Below, in pieces: positions 36,663 to 47,830 of a stretch of DNA of 64,000 bases (the first letter of the stretch is position 1; every line of letters begins with the position of its first letter). The position numbers and the translations under genes were made by a program. The stretch comes from Tanytarsus gracilentus (lineage: Eukaryota > Arthropoda > Insecta > Diptera > Chironomidae): NCBI GenBank assembly GCA_038502055.1, contig JAXRKN010000038.1, positions 2,728,001-2,792,000 of the forward strand. The letters run 5' to 3'. Under the pieces are notes generated by a model. That model was not told where the DNA came from. It ran no database searches and was given only the letters and a program-made list of their open reading frames with translations.

Positions 36663-39365
36663 GTCATCCTTACAGTTATGGAATTAATTCATCGACAATT
36701 CGTCCAGCAATAATTCCCACAGCGGGATTACGTTATAAGAATTTAGGAAAGAGTGGCTTGCGCGTCTCGAATGTCGCCTTAGGCACATGGTCAATATTCA
36801 CACCAGCCGTCTCCAGTGAGCAGGCCGAGTTCATTATTAAGCAGGCATTCGATAGTGGAATTAATCTCTTCGATCTGTCAGAGGCACATTCGGGTGTTCG
36901 TGCCGAAATTGAGATGGGAAAAATAATCCAAAAATATGGCTGGAAGAGAGCGACTTTTATTATCGTCACAAAGATTTATTGGAGCACAAAATCGGAAGAG
37001 CGAGGACTCTCTCGCAAGCACATTATCGAGAGCATTAAAGCGAGTTTGCAGCGACTGCAGGTCGACTACATAGACATTGTATTGATTCATAGAGCCGACA
37101 ACATGTGTCCCATGGAAGGTAATTTGTACATGCTGGGATATATGAAATTTTTTTGTCAAATTTAATCCTCTTAAAGTAAAATTTATTTACTCAGAAATTT
37201 CCATGTGAAATCATCCCATTTGAAATTCCTAGAAACACTTAAAATGTTTACTGATTTTTATTATTTATAAGCTTCTGGCGCTGACACTTTTAAATATAGA
37301 CTTTCATGTCTCGAGGATATTTTTATGTTCACTGTTCCTTTGTCGTCGAATGCGATAAAAATAAAATGAAACCCATCCTATATGCTTATGACATGTGAAC
37401 ATATATCGTGATACAAACTAAAACATTTTATTCTTCCGCAGAGATGATTCGAGCCATGAACTATGTAATTTCGAATAAAGGTACATTATTAAAATGAGTT
37501 TGTAGTGTGCTGAATTTATTTCTCTTATCTAAACGCCCAACTAGGTTATTGCCTCTACTGGGGGACTGCCAAATGGAGTCATGTTGAGGTATAAATAGTC
37601 GTAACTGCTGCATCTCCTATTAATTAATTATTTTTCTTTTCTACTTAGATAATGGAAGCGTACAGTAACTGCCGTCAATTCAATTGCGTGACGCCCATTG
37701 TGGAGCAGAGTGAATATCACATGTTTAGCAGGGACAAAGCGGAGCTCTATCTACCAGAACTGTACAATAAAATTGGAGTCGGTTTTATGGCCTGGAGTCC
37801 GATATCAATGAGTCTCTCTGAAAACAGCGAACGACTGCTGTTCACAACAAAAGGATCGTTGAAGAATAAAAGTCAAAGCTACTTGTGGACTGAAGATGAA
37901 CTCAACAAGGAGGTTCGTATGAGAGAGAAAAAAAATCTGTTGCTATATGAATATTTTCCTCCATGCCAGGATCGCATGGAAGAATCGAGGCGTCATTACG
38001 AAAAAATTCGTGAACTAGGACTGTTGGCAGAGAAACTCGGTTGCTCGACGACTCAATTATCAATCGCATGGTCGCTCAAACATGAGCCAGTACAATGTCT
38101 ATTAATTGGCGCTACAAGCATCGAGCAGCTTCACTTGAACTTGCAAGCTCTTCAATTACTGCCACGACTTTCACCTTCGGTCATGATCGAGATTGAAGCA
38201 ATATTGGATAACAAGCCTGTGAGACCAATGCCGATATCGACTTTGGCGCTCAGGTGAGATTTAAAGAATTTTTTATAAATGATTTTTAAAATTTAAATTT
38301 GAATTTAGATGACAGTCATCGGGCCCTTACTCTCAGGGCCCACCATCAGTCTCAAGCTTTCCAGGGGTTGTAGAGTCACCAAAGGATGACAGTGTAAGAT
38401 GCACAAAAAAGTTCATTTAATTTATTGATTTTTAATTTCATCCACAGTGACAGAAATTAAATTTCGGTACGCTAGACAGCAAGGATGGAAAGTCGAAGCA
38501 GGGCAGCAAAAAGGCCTTGACAAGCTCTTCCGCCCTCAACACCAAGGAATCAATTCGTGATTACAAAACAATTACAAGCTCAACATCGTCGAATTTCAAT
38601 AAAATTGAGGCACGCCTCGAGCACGGAGACTCATTAGGAAACGACGATTCGAAAGATTCGCCAACGTCTGTCGATGAGAAGACGAGAGGAAAGATAAAGA
38701 GAAACTCGAGCTTAATATCATTGAAATCAATTAATCAGAATCTGAAAGCGATGCTTAAAATCACTCGCAATGATACGAGCAGTTCGAGTGATGCAGAAGC
38801 GGGCGAATTGAACAAGAAGAAACCATTGAATCCGCCAATCATTTCCGCACCAAGCCTGAGGATTGACGACGTTGACATTGACGAGACGAAAATTCTCTTA
38901 AATTACCCACAGTCACCACAACGCTATCCATCAATGTCGTCGGCATCTGTCACGCCGGCTGTTACTCCGACGACATCAACGACACCATTGCTTCAGTATC
39001 ATGAATATGTGCCACGATCTGTCAGTCCATCACCTTATCTCGCAATATCGCCCTCGCCTCGTCGCTCCTCAACATCTGATATTCTCAACAAAAAACCGGC
39101 AACACCAGCAACATCCATAGCTGTCGTTGATGCGACATCAAAAAAGTCCATTCGAAGTAACAGTGGCTCGGGATCGGCTTTGATTGTTGAACCTCATCTC
39201 CTCGCCGTCACTCAAAAAGAACGACGACCATCAACAAGTGAATTGTTGCGAAAGGCACGCGAGAGAAAAGGAAGCGAAGGTAAATTAGGAAGAAGCATTT
39301 CGAGTGGAAGTAGTTTGGCACGCAGTGGCGCCAATAGAAATAGAAGATTAAGCATGGCATTTTAA
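36663..39365 (+). CDS. Hk: Voltage-gated K+ channel beta subunit (Hyperkinetic), 5' end missing
   Basis: Exons 36663-37118, 37442-37480, 37545-37588, 37649-37912, 37970-38253, 38309-38393 and 38454-39365 stay in one frame. The aldo-keto-reductase core starts at LRYKNLGKSGLRVSNVALGT and carries NLFDLSEAHS, TKIYWSTKSEERGLSRKHII, LQRLQVDYIDIV, WGTAKWSHVEIMEAYSNCRQ, EQSEYHMF and GVGFMAWSP. Kv-beta proteins bind NADPH and the T1 domain of Shaker-type channels. The active-site tyrosine of vertebrate Kv-beta (EVY) is histidine here (EAH); the lysine (TKIYW) is kept. The core ends at PISTLALR, followed by UGA whether or not the next intron is removed. The spliced frame continues 330 codons as a Ser/Thr/Arg-rich tail. 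N-terminal exons were not found. Confidence 0.93.
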
Positions 39366-42300
39366 ATTTCATTCACAATTTATTTTCTCATTTTCGCTCG
39401 AAAAGATCAGAAAGTTTTAGCTATGAAGATGATATGAAAAAAAAGGTACATTTAGATTTTAAAACCGAGTTCTTATGCAATTAGACATTAAAAAGAATTT
39501 AAATGAAACGAATTAAAGGAGGGTTTAATTAGGTAGATAAAGGTAGACTTTAATGGAGTTGAAACCCATAAAATAAATAATTGAGGCTGTACAGACTTCA
39601 CAGCGGAGGATGCTTTAAATTTGAATTTTTAATTCTGAAAATGGTGTCGGTAAAATATTTAAATGGGATTTTACTCATCAACACCTAATTATTTAATACG
39701 CACTTATTAAAAGCCTCCTCCTGCTGTAAGGCGAATTTGAGAGAAAAATCTCACAGAAAGAAATCAATTTTCCTCAACTTTCGAGCTATGTAGTTAGCTA
39801 TCAAAAATTTAAATGAGCTTTTATGAAAAAAAGCTTTAAATTGTGAAAGCGGCATGGCAACATAAATTTATCCAATCTAGAAGTTATCAATTGGAAATTT
39901 CATGAGCTTGGAAATTTTAATCAAAAAATTTTCCATCTAGATAATCACAAAAACAACTTAACATGATTGGAAGCAGTTAGAGATCGAAAAACTTAGTTTT
40001 AGGATTGTTTCAAAATTATTTTACCTTCCAAGAATAATAAAAGTTGCCGTGTCACGTCAATGACAGTCGTTGCCTCTCAACGACCCTCTCTTCTAAGCTA
40101 AGCCTCAGCTCTTCCTCTAGCTATGAAACTATCTAACATCAAATGAAGTAAAAAAACATTTTTAAAATTTAATAGAAAATTGATTAGAAATTTTTTAAGT
40201 AGTGAAGCTTGATATTAAAAAAAATCCATCGAAATCATATCATTTTCTACATCAAAATCTCAAAATTGTTTGATCGTAAATATTTTTTTTAATGTTAAAA
40301 AATTAAATTATTTTTCTACATCAAGTTGTTTGTTAAATTAGCTCAACATTGAGGCATCCACGAATCCATCCATTCTAGAGTGATGCTAGCAAATTTGTCA
40401 CTCAACATCTTCTTGTTTTTCACTCAATTCCATCCCTTATTAAACTTTTGGATTAAAATTCTCTGTTTGTGATTTATTGAGACCTTAGAAAAAGATTCTC
40501 GAATATCGGCAAACAAATTTTGTGGCTTTTGAAAACTTTTATGGCTTTCTTCTTTTTAACATAAAGACTTTGATTAATTAATAAAAGTTTAAAAAATCAT
40601 GAAATTAATTTTAAACGGAGGAAGAATCAAAAAATGCTCATCAATTCATGTTAAGGTATCGCTAGAACTGAATTTAATTTTTAAGCCAGCTTTAAACAAA
40701 TTAATGAAAACTTTAATTCTTTTTTCTAGACATTTTAGCACTGTCATAAATGCGCAGCACTTATTTTTCTATTCTCCAAGAGAAAACAAAAATCTGTGAT
40801 GATTCTCAAAAAAAAATAAAAATACTTGTAGCTAAGTATCAAAATTAAATGTAATGGAAAAGGATTATGGCAACATAATATTTAATTGGTAGTCATGCCT
40901 TTGAGAAAGCGATTTTCTTTTTTTTTTTCATTTCAGAAAACTCATCAAGTTCTAAACTTTCATAGAAAAAAATAATTGGATTCAAAATTATCTGATTTAT
41001 GTTTTTATTAATTGAGTTGCAACAAAATTAAGATTAAAAAATATCTTTGAGTGCATTAAAGTTTTTCATAATTCCTAGTTTAAGATTGTCACAAGTGCAT
41101 TTTTCGAATAGAGTAAAGAAATTCATTTTAGATGAATTCAAAGGCGTTTTTTGAAAATTGCCAAAGAGTAATAAATATTTAATTAAATTTACATTCAAAT
41201 AGCATAGCTGACATTTAAATAATTAACATTTAGAACAGGAGAAATTTCATTTTAAATCAACTTTCAAGAGTTTTTTGGTAATTGCACGCGATAAAGTCAG
41301 AGGAAATTTTTCCTCTCAATAAAGCTAATGAAAAAAAAAATTTGCTTCTATTTTTACAGTTTAAGAAGTTCTGCTCATATACTGGTTACTGCATCAATTT
41401 TAAAGAATATATAAAAATCTATTTACGCTCTTTTTGGACAATTGTCAAAATTTATTGAGAAAATGTTGGAAACAAAATTACAAAAATTTACATAAACTTT
41501 ATGCGAGAAGAAAAAGTCTTTAAGATCTTCAATTTTCTTCTTTGTACATGAAAAGTATGTTCAAAAACATAAAATATTTATAGAGTAAATAAGAGAAATT
41601 TAATAAGCAGCAAGACACCAAAGAAAATATTAGGAAAGGTTAAGGATGCATATAAAAAATGTAATAATAATTTTCAAACACTCCACAATGTATTCACACA
41701 CCATAATTGCGATAATTAAAAGAGATTTTCTTTCATTACATTTTTATGTAAAACTTCCATGACAAATATTTACTTAATAGAGAAAATTACATGCGATAAA
41801 AAAAATGCAAATAGCTACAAGAAGAAAATAGTGTAAAACAAATATTATGGTTGAAGCAATTTTTGCGAACGTGTTTAACGACGTGCAGTTGGAATTTTTC
41901 CAAGCAATTATTATAGAAGGGGGTGAGGACTTTAAATTGTTTGCATCGTGATGGTGATGAATTGAAAACTTTTTATTTTACAACAAAAATGTATTTAACA
42001 CAAAATATTGATGGAAAATATTTACTCCAATAAAAAGGTAAAGAAAGAAAAGAAATTAAAAACTAATTAATTAACTTAATTCTTTAATTATTTCACAACT
42101 TTTTTTGTAGCTGCTGAAAAAAAATCTAAAAAAATTTATTTAATTATAAAAGTTTTATTCCTTTAAAAATAATTATCTGAGGACATGACAACAAAATCGT
42201 TTGCAGGCGAGTCTAAAATCTAAAACTTTAAGCATCTTCTGGAATTTCTAAAGATTATTTTATTTTCTAAATATCTGAATTTTCTTTCAAGCTAAGATAT

Positions 42301-42886
42301 GTTTGCACTTTATTTTATGAGATACGTTTGCTTGTAAATATATTTTTCATCCTCTTTCGATACTTCTCTCGTAGTAAAAAAAATCACAAACAATTAGAAA
42401 TATGAAAAAAAAAATATTGCGAATTCAAATCATAAAAAAGGTTAGTTATTTTTGTCAAAAATGCACACTTGATTTTTTTGCCAACAAATGCCGTTAATTA
42501 CAATTTACAAAGTACTTAAAAAGAAAAAAATCTATCTATAAAAAGTTTATCAGGCTTTTAATTTTTTTATCTCATGTTTTCGATTTCATTCCATTTAAAT
42601 TATGATAAGTACATATAAGAATTTCTTTCCGTCGTCTGATAAAAAAGGAAAATACAAACTCAATGAAGATAAATCGATTCGAGATTAAAAATTTACGTAA
42701 TTTGATGCTTTTGACTTGTTTACTGCACGGATAAGGAAAATGAACAATTTTTTATAAGGCAGTTTCATTTTGCTGTTGACTGATATTTTCCTTCTGATTA
42801 TTAAGTTTACCTACTTCGGCTGGAAAAACGCTGATTTATTTACAATTGTAATGTTGACTCAATTAGATTTGTTTCTTCTTGAAAGA
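39366..42886. other. 3.5 kb AT-rich region between Hyperkinetic and APPBP2 3' ends
   Basis: Contains the 3' UTRs of two converging genes (Hk on +, APPBP2 on -) and otherwise A/T-rich DNA. The longest frame (40599-40799) has no family motif. No repeat structure or RNA gene was recognised. Confidence 0.5.
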
Positions 42887-45855
42887 TTAACTCTGCTGGA
42901 TTTCCTTTGAAATTTCGAAGAACTTCTTAGTCACATCCTCCACGGAAGCATCCTTATTTAAGCCTACATAGCTCGGTTTCTAAAATTATATAGAGAGTTT
43001 ATTAATTTAATTTAATTGTGTCATGAAGTTTAGTTTACCATTTTTTCATCACTTCTCATCGTTCGCCACTCGTCAAGAATATCACTGAATTTCAAGTAGT
43101 TTTCGTTGTCATTTATTTGTTCATAAACATTTAAGAGTCCACGATAGTCATACTCTAAGCCCGAATACGTTTTGCCAAACAACATTAGACCTTGAAAGAA
43201 AAATTATCATTGAAACTTAAAATTCTTCTTCATGTTTGACTTCAAACTTACTGATATGAATGCTCTTGAGATAAAGTTCTTCGGCTTCTCGATACTTTTT
43301 CATGTGATAGTTGTAGAGAGACGCCAAATGTCCAATACTAAGTCCAACCTCGTAGTCATACTCTCCAAGAAGATCAGTTTTTATTTTTATTGCACGCTTA
43401 TGCATTTCTTCCGCATCCGAATATCTCATCATAGATTGATAGAGTCGACCAAGATTTCCATAATGCTTCGCTGTTTGAACATTAATTTCGCCAAATGCTT
43501 CAAGAGAAAGTTCTAAAGCTGATTGATGAAGCTCCTCAGAATCCTTTAGTAGACCCTTATAATCCCTCACTTCTGGCGTTATCATATGATCGAGTGCGAT
43601 TTCTTCTAAAATGAGCGCTTTCACGCGCTTAGCAGATGCCAGCATTAATTTATTCGCTGGTGCAAGCTTCGTCATTATATCAATGGCTTTCTCAACATAT
43701 AGGCAAGCAGTATTGAAATTTCCTCTCGAATATTCGTAGACGTAGAGCGCGTAAGCCAAGTCCTCGTGAAGTGTAGCGACATAAAGATTTTGCTCGCCGA
43801 GAATATTTGTTTTGATCTGAAGTGCTTCCTGCGATAATAAGTCACTTTATAAATTACACTTAAAAACCAATTACTATTATTACTCACCATATAAATTTCG
43901 ACACTTTTATTGATGGCATCGACGTTTAATAGAAAAAAGCCCTTGTCTAGGAGTGCATCAGCATAAACAGTATGTTGCTTTCCAAATGAATTTCTGCAAA
44001 TGGCCAAAAAAGAAATTCTCGAATTTCACTCTTACAAGTGGATTTCATTAGAAAATATACTCACTCGGCAATTCGCACGGCACATTCGATGAGAAGATTG
44101 GCCAATTGATATTTTCTTTTGACAACACAGCTCTTGGACGCCTGCCTTAGGGCATCAATTGTGATTTTGTTTGGCGTATCATTCGATAAGTATTCAAGTG
44201 CTTTTACCGCCCACTTGAAGCTCAAATCATACTCCGAGCGACTGTAGTGAAGCGTTGATAGTTCATAATAAAAATTAACGAGAAAACTATTTGGAATTCC
44301 TGCCGTCATATTTCGATTATCGTCGACCATAATTTGACCAGAATTGGAGAGGCTTTGGACCTGTTCGATAAGACAAAGTGCTTGAGTTGTCGTAATGGAA
44401 GCGTCTTTAAAGCAGCAGTACAGTGTTTGAGCGTGCAGGAGCTTTTGAAGGCAGCCAAGAAGCAATAAAAGCTTTCCATAGTTATCCTCTAGTTCTAAAA
44501 TCAACAGTCGTGTCACTCGAAGAACTTGTAAACTATTCTCGAACCATCCACTCTCGTAGAGAAATGTTCCGAGTCGAAGTCCTTTATCAATCTCCTTACG
44601 ATACGCTTTACTGCAATTAATATTTACAAACGACGATACCTCTCCATCCAACGATACGAGTTTTTCATTATTCTCATACACAATTTGTTCGTTTAGAAGG
44701 AAACGTGTACGCTGTACGAAGACTCGCTGTAATTCAGATGCCAACGGTTTATCGTTCTTCATCATCAGCTAAAAATATGTACATATTTATTTTCATCAAC
44801 ACACCGCCGATGTCGTTGTTTAAAATATATAGAAAGAAGAAAAAGAAAATTTTATGAGTTCATTTTTTTTCTCATACCCGAGTTCACAATCTGATGATGA
44901 TTTCGATCATTAAAGTGTGTAGAGCACGACAGAAACATTTTAAAGAACATCGAGAGAGAGAGCAACAAGTGCAGACGTATCTCGATTAAAAAGTGGACAG
45001 CGAAAGAACCACATGATCGTTAACACTATTCACTATAAGATGATGATAGCGAATTAATTCTTCATTTTCGCGTATGCCTCAACAATAATGCTCTTGAGTA
45101 TGTGCATATTTCGCATCAGCTGTTCTTCTTTCTCACTCACCTTGAATATCTTGTACATATTGTCGCGTATCGATGGATAACGAATGAGCTTGCAAAACAG
45201 ATTGACGTCACGGAGCTCAGCGAGTAGCGCATCTTGCAGCTCCTCGTTTTCAGCCATCTATTGAGCACGAAAAAGAAATGCGTAAGTAAATTTTGCGTTT
45301 ATGACAAAAAAAGTTCCGGAGAAAGCATTCAAAACATCCCAGTCAGTCAGTCGACTTCTTTTTTCTTTTTTTGTGTAACATTTTCTTATTCTTCTCCATA
45401 ACCTTCTTTCTTTCTTCAACTCTTGACTGGCTGTCTGGTTGGTGAATTGATGCTATATAGGTATTTCTTTTCTCTCTCGCACACAACTCGTTGCTGTCTC
45501 TATTTCTCTTTCTTCTTTCGCTTTTATTATTGGATTGCAACACATAAAGCCCCCGTGAGTAAGTTCACATATATGTGTGGCTGCTGCTCGCTTTGCCGTA
45601 TAAAAAAACAACAAGGAATCAAGGTTTTGAATGAAAAATGAAAGTTTCGATACGCTGGAGCGCGAGAGAGTGCTTCTAATGATGTCGAGTAATTTATGTG
45701 TATCACACACTCACCTCACAATAAATGTCGCTAAGAACTTGAGGTGGCAATATTCGAAGATTGCACATGCTGTCCATAGAATTGATTGTCATGTTCATTT
45801 GTCGAACGAGACGTCGCAGTGTAATGACATACAGCGTAGGAACTGATGTTATCAT
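42887..45855 (-). CDS. APPBP2: APPBP2 orthologue (TPR substrate receptor of a cullin-2 E3 ligase)
   Basis: Seven exons, 45715-45855, 45141-45257, 44065-44768, 43888-43993, 43252-43828, 43039-43190 and 42887-42979, close in frame to 629 residues (the human protein is about 585). Conserved blocks: LRILPPQVLSDIYCE; DALRQASKSCVVKRKYQLAN; YADALLDKGFFLLNVDAINK; a TPR run around VQTAKHYGNLGRLYQSMMRY; VGLSIGHLASLYNY; YSGLEYDYRGLLNVY. In mammals it binds the APP cytoplasmic tail and microtubules and serves CRL2 in reading C-terminal degrons. I start at 45855 because a stop lies just upstream in frame and the exon supplies the conserved N-terminal helix; the ATG at 45257 is internal. Introns are mostly 50-70 nt. 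Confidence 0.92.
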
Positions 45856-46574
45856 GGTTGACAATTTTTTTTTAAGCTTTCAGGCAACAAAGAAATTTTT
45901 ACGAAATTCCTAAACTTTGTTTTTTTTATTTGCTTATCATAAATATCCGACTAACTTATTTATATCACAAACTGCACGTTGAGGAGACAGATAAGAGGTG
46001 ATTGTACATGCAACTAATTCCACAATTCTCCGGAAAGAGCAAAAAAAAGGGAAATTTTCAATGTCACCAAGTTCACTTCTTATTTTTTTCTCACTTAAGA
46101 AATTTTTCTTATAGCACACAAATTTTTCTATGGTTTTCGATTGATTTCCTGAGAGAGATATCTTAATTAACGCTTTCACTGAAATCACTGTTTCAATGTC
46201 TCTCCATCGTCGTTGCGAATAGACTAAAGAATCTAACTATTTTTTTAATATTTTAAAGTTTACTTCTTTCTCTCTCGAATGAACTACGCCAACTTAGAGT
46301 TCTGCACCATCAGATTTTTGACTTTTCTTTGTTTACAAATTTATTTTTAAACTCTTCACACGAAAAAGTTGAACTGAAATTTTATCTAAAGTATTTAAAT
46401 AATTTAAAAATCAATTTCATAAATACTTTATTTATTTTTAAACGGTTTACGCTTTTGAACATTCAAAAACCGTTAAAATTTAAATTCAAAATAATTTTAG
46501 TGTTACGAACCCCCGCGTCAAGCGGGAACTCAAATTTAAAAACATTTAAAATCTTTAAATATATTTCAAAAACT
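45856..46574. promoter_or_regulatory. Divergent promoter region of APPBP2 and E2F
   Basis: The 719 bp between start codons are AT-rich except for a GC-rich palindrome at 46512-46526 (see next entry). An open frame runs into the E2F frame from 46329 but is F/K/L-biased and probably 5' UTR. Confidence 0.5.
46510..46529. promoter_or_regulatory. E2F-type palindromic site upstream of the E2F gene
   Basis: CCCGC-GTCAA-GCGGG (46512-46526) is a perfect inverted repeat, and GCGGGAA (46522-46528) fits the E2F consensus TTTSSCGC on the other strand at seven of eight positions. It ends 46 bp before the start codon of the E2F gene, the only GC-rich spot in the region. Autoregulation is inference. Confidence 0.5.
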
Positions 46575-47771
46575 ATGGCGGACAAACCGAATAGCAGAAG
46601 TGAAAAATCTTTGTCAACGCTAACTAAGAAATTTGTGGAGCTTCTGCAGCAGCAGCCGACAGTCGATTTAAATATTGTGAGTAATGAAAATTAAAAACAT
46701 TTAGAAATGAAATAATTTTTAGCAACTTCAGGCGACAATGAAACTCGAGAAAGCTAAAAAGCGAAGAATCTATGACATCACGAACGTGATGGAAGGAGTT
46801 GGACTCATTCGGAAGATAACCAAGAATACTTATAAAGTAAAATTGATTTTTTTTTGATAAAATTAGTTTTATTTAATTTTAAAACATTTTAGTGGGTCGG
46901 TAAAACTAACATTAGCGATGATCATGTTGAGGATAGATTGGACATTTTAAAGAACGAGCAAGAGCGGCTAGTCGAAACAGAAGTCGAAGTGGAGAGGTAG
47001 TAATAACACCATGCTGTTATATAAATTTTATTCAACTTCCCGCACTTTTTTAGTCATTTAAAAACTATCAAGATGAACCTCAATGCATTGAACACCAGCA
47101 AGACATTCTGCTATCTCACGCAGACGGACTTTATGCAAGCATTCGATCAAGATCAAACAGTTCTATTGGCCAAAGATCTCCAAAAAATTCAATTTCTTAT
47201 GGATGAGGATCCTCCAGCGGTCGTCATAAAGGGCTCCGAAATTCGACCCATAAAATTCCTTGCTGTGAATAATGAAAGAGAGTCAATTAATAGATTAAGT
47301 AATGAGGATTTTGCGAAGCTCAATAACGACAATGATGAAGAAATTTACGATGACAGTACAACTCAATTCTCGACAAAAACCAAGTTCAGGAAGACAGACG
47401 AAATAATTTTGTTTCGTAGGAAAATTGCATCGATGCTATTGATTGATCACGAAAAGTCAGAGCTCACACAAATAGCTTCCAAGGTTCTAACTAACAACAG
47501 ATTTAAAGGCAAAAGTAAATTCCATTATGTTAATGAACATAATCTTGGAGTCGAAAACGATTACAGTGATCCAGCCTTCGTGCAAGTTGACCATCCAACC
47601 GATGTAGATTACAGCGAAAATTATTCCATTGAAGCACCATCAGTGCACGACCTCTTCGATATGGATGCTCTTCCAATTGATCCGCTCGAAACAAGTGAAA
47701 CTTACAACGATGAAGACGAGGAAATGCTAGAAGAGTACATTATCGACGAGGTTGTCGATTTTGAGATTTAA
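46575..47771 (+). CDS. E2f: E2F family transcription factor (E2F2-like size)
   Basis: Four exons, 46575-46676, 46723-46836, 46893-46996 and 47054-47771, give 345 residues. The winged-helix DNA-binding domain (about residues 14-75) runs from LSTLTKKFVELLQQQP to KNTYKWVG and has the DNA-contacting RRIYDITNVMEG (RRIYD at 48-52). A heptad-rich dimerisation segment and marked box follow (FCYLTQTDFMQAFDQDQT, with VVIKGSEIRPIKFLAV). The acidic C-terminus holds SVHDLFDMDALPID, the DLFD pocket-protein-binding motif (306-309). It should bind DNA with DP and be controlled by an Rb-family protein. Its length is near Drosophila E2f2 and far below E2f1; no cyclin A-binding N-terminus is present. Its stop lies 59 bp from the DDX47 stop. 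Confidence 0.92.
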
Positions 47772-47802
47772 TGCAATGAAGAGTGTATATTAAAATTAAT
47801 TT

Positions 47803-47818
47803 TTTATTATTAAATAAA
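47803..47818. terminator. Opposed poly(A) signals of E2F and DDX47
   Basis: AATAAA for the plus-strand E2F gene at 47813-47818, and TTTATT (AATAAA on the minus strand) for DDX47 at 47803-47808. The two mature 3' ends must overlap. Confidence 0.6.
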
Positions 47819-47830
47819 TCATGTGACAAT

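Noticed and set aside
45054..45257. Separate 67-residue protein on the minus strand
   Set aside because: Its first 39 codons are exon 2 of APPBP2, ending at a GTGAGT donor; the remaining codons are intron read-through.
46329..46574. N-terminal extension of the E2F frame
   Set aside because: In frame and open, but F/K/L-biased and AT-rich like the promoter; family alignment and context favour the ATG at 46575.
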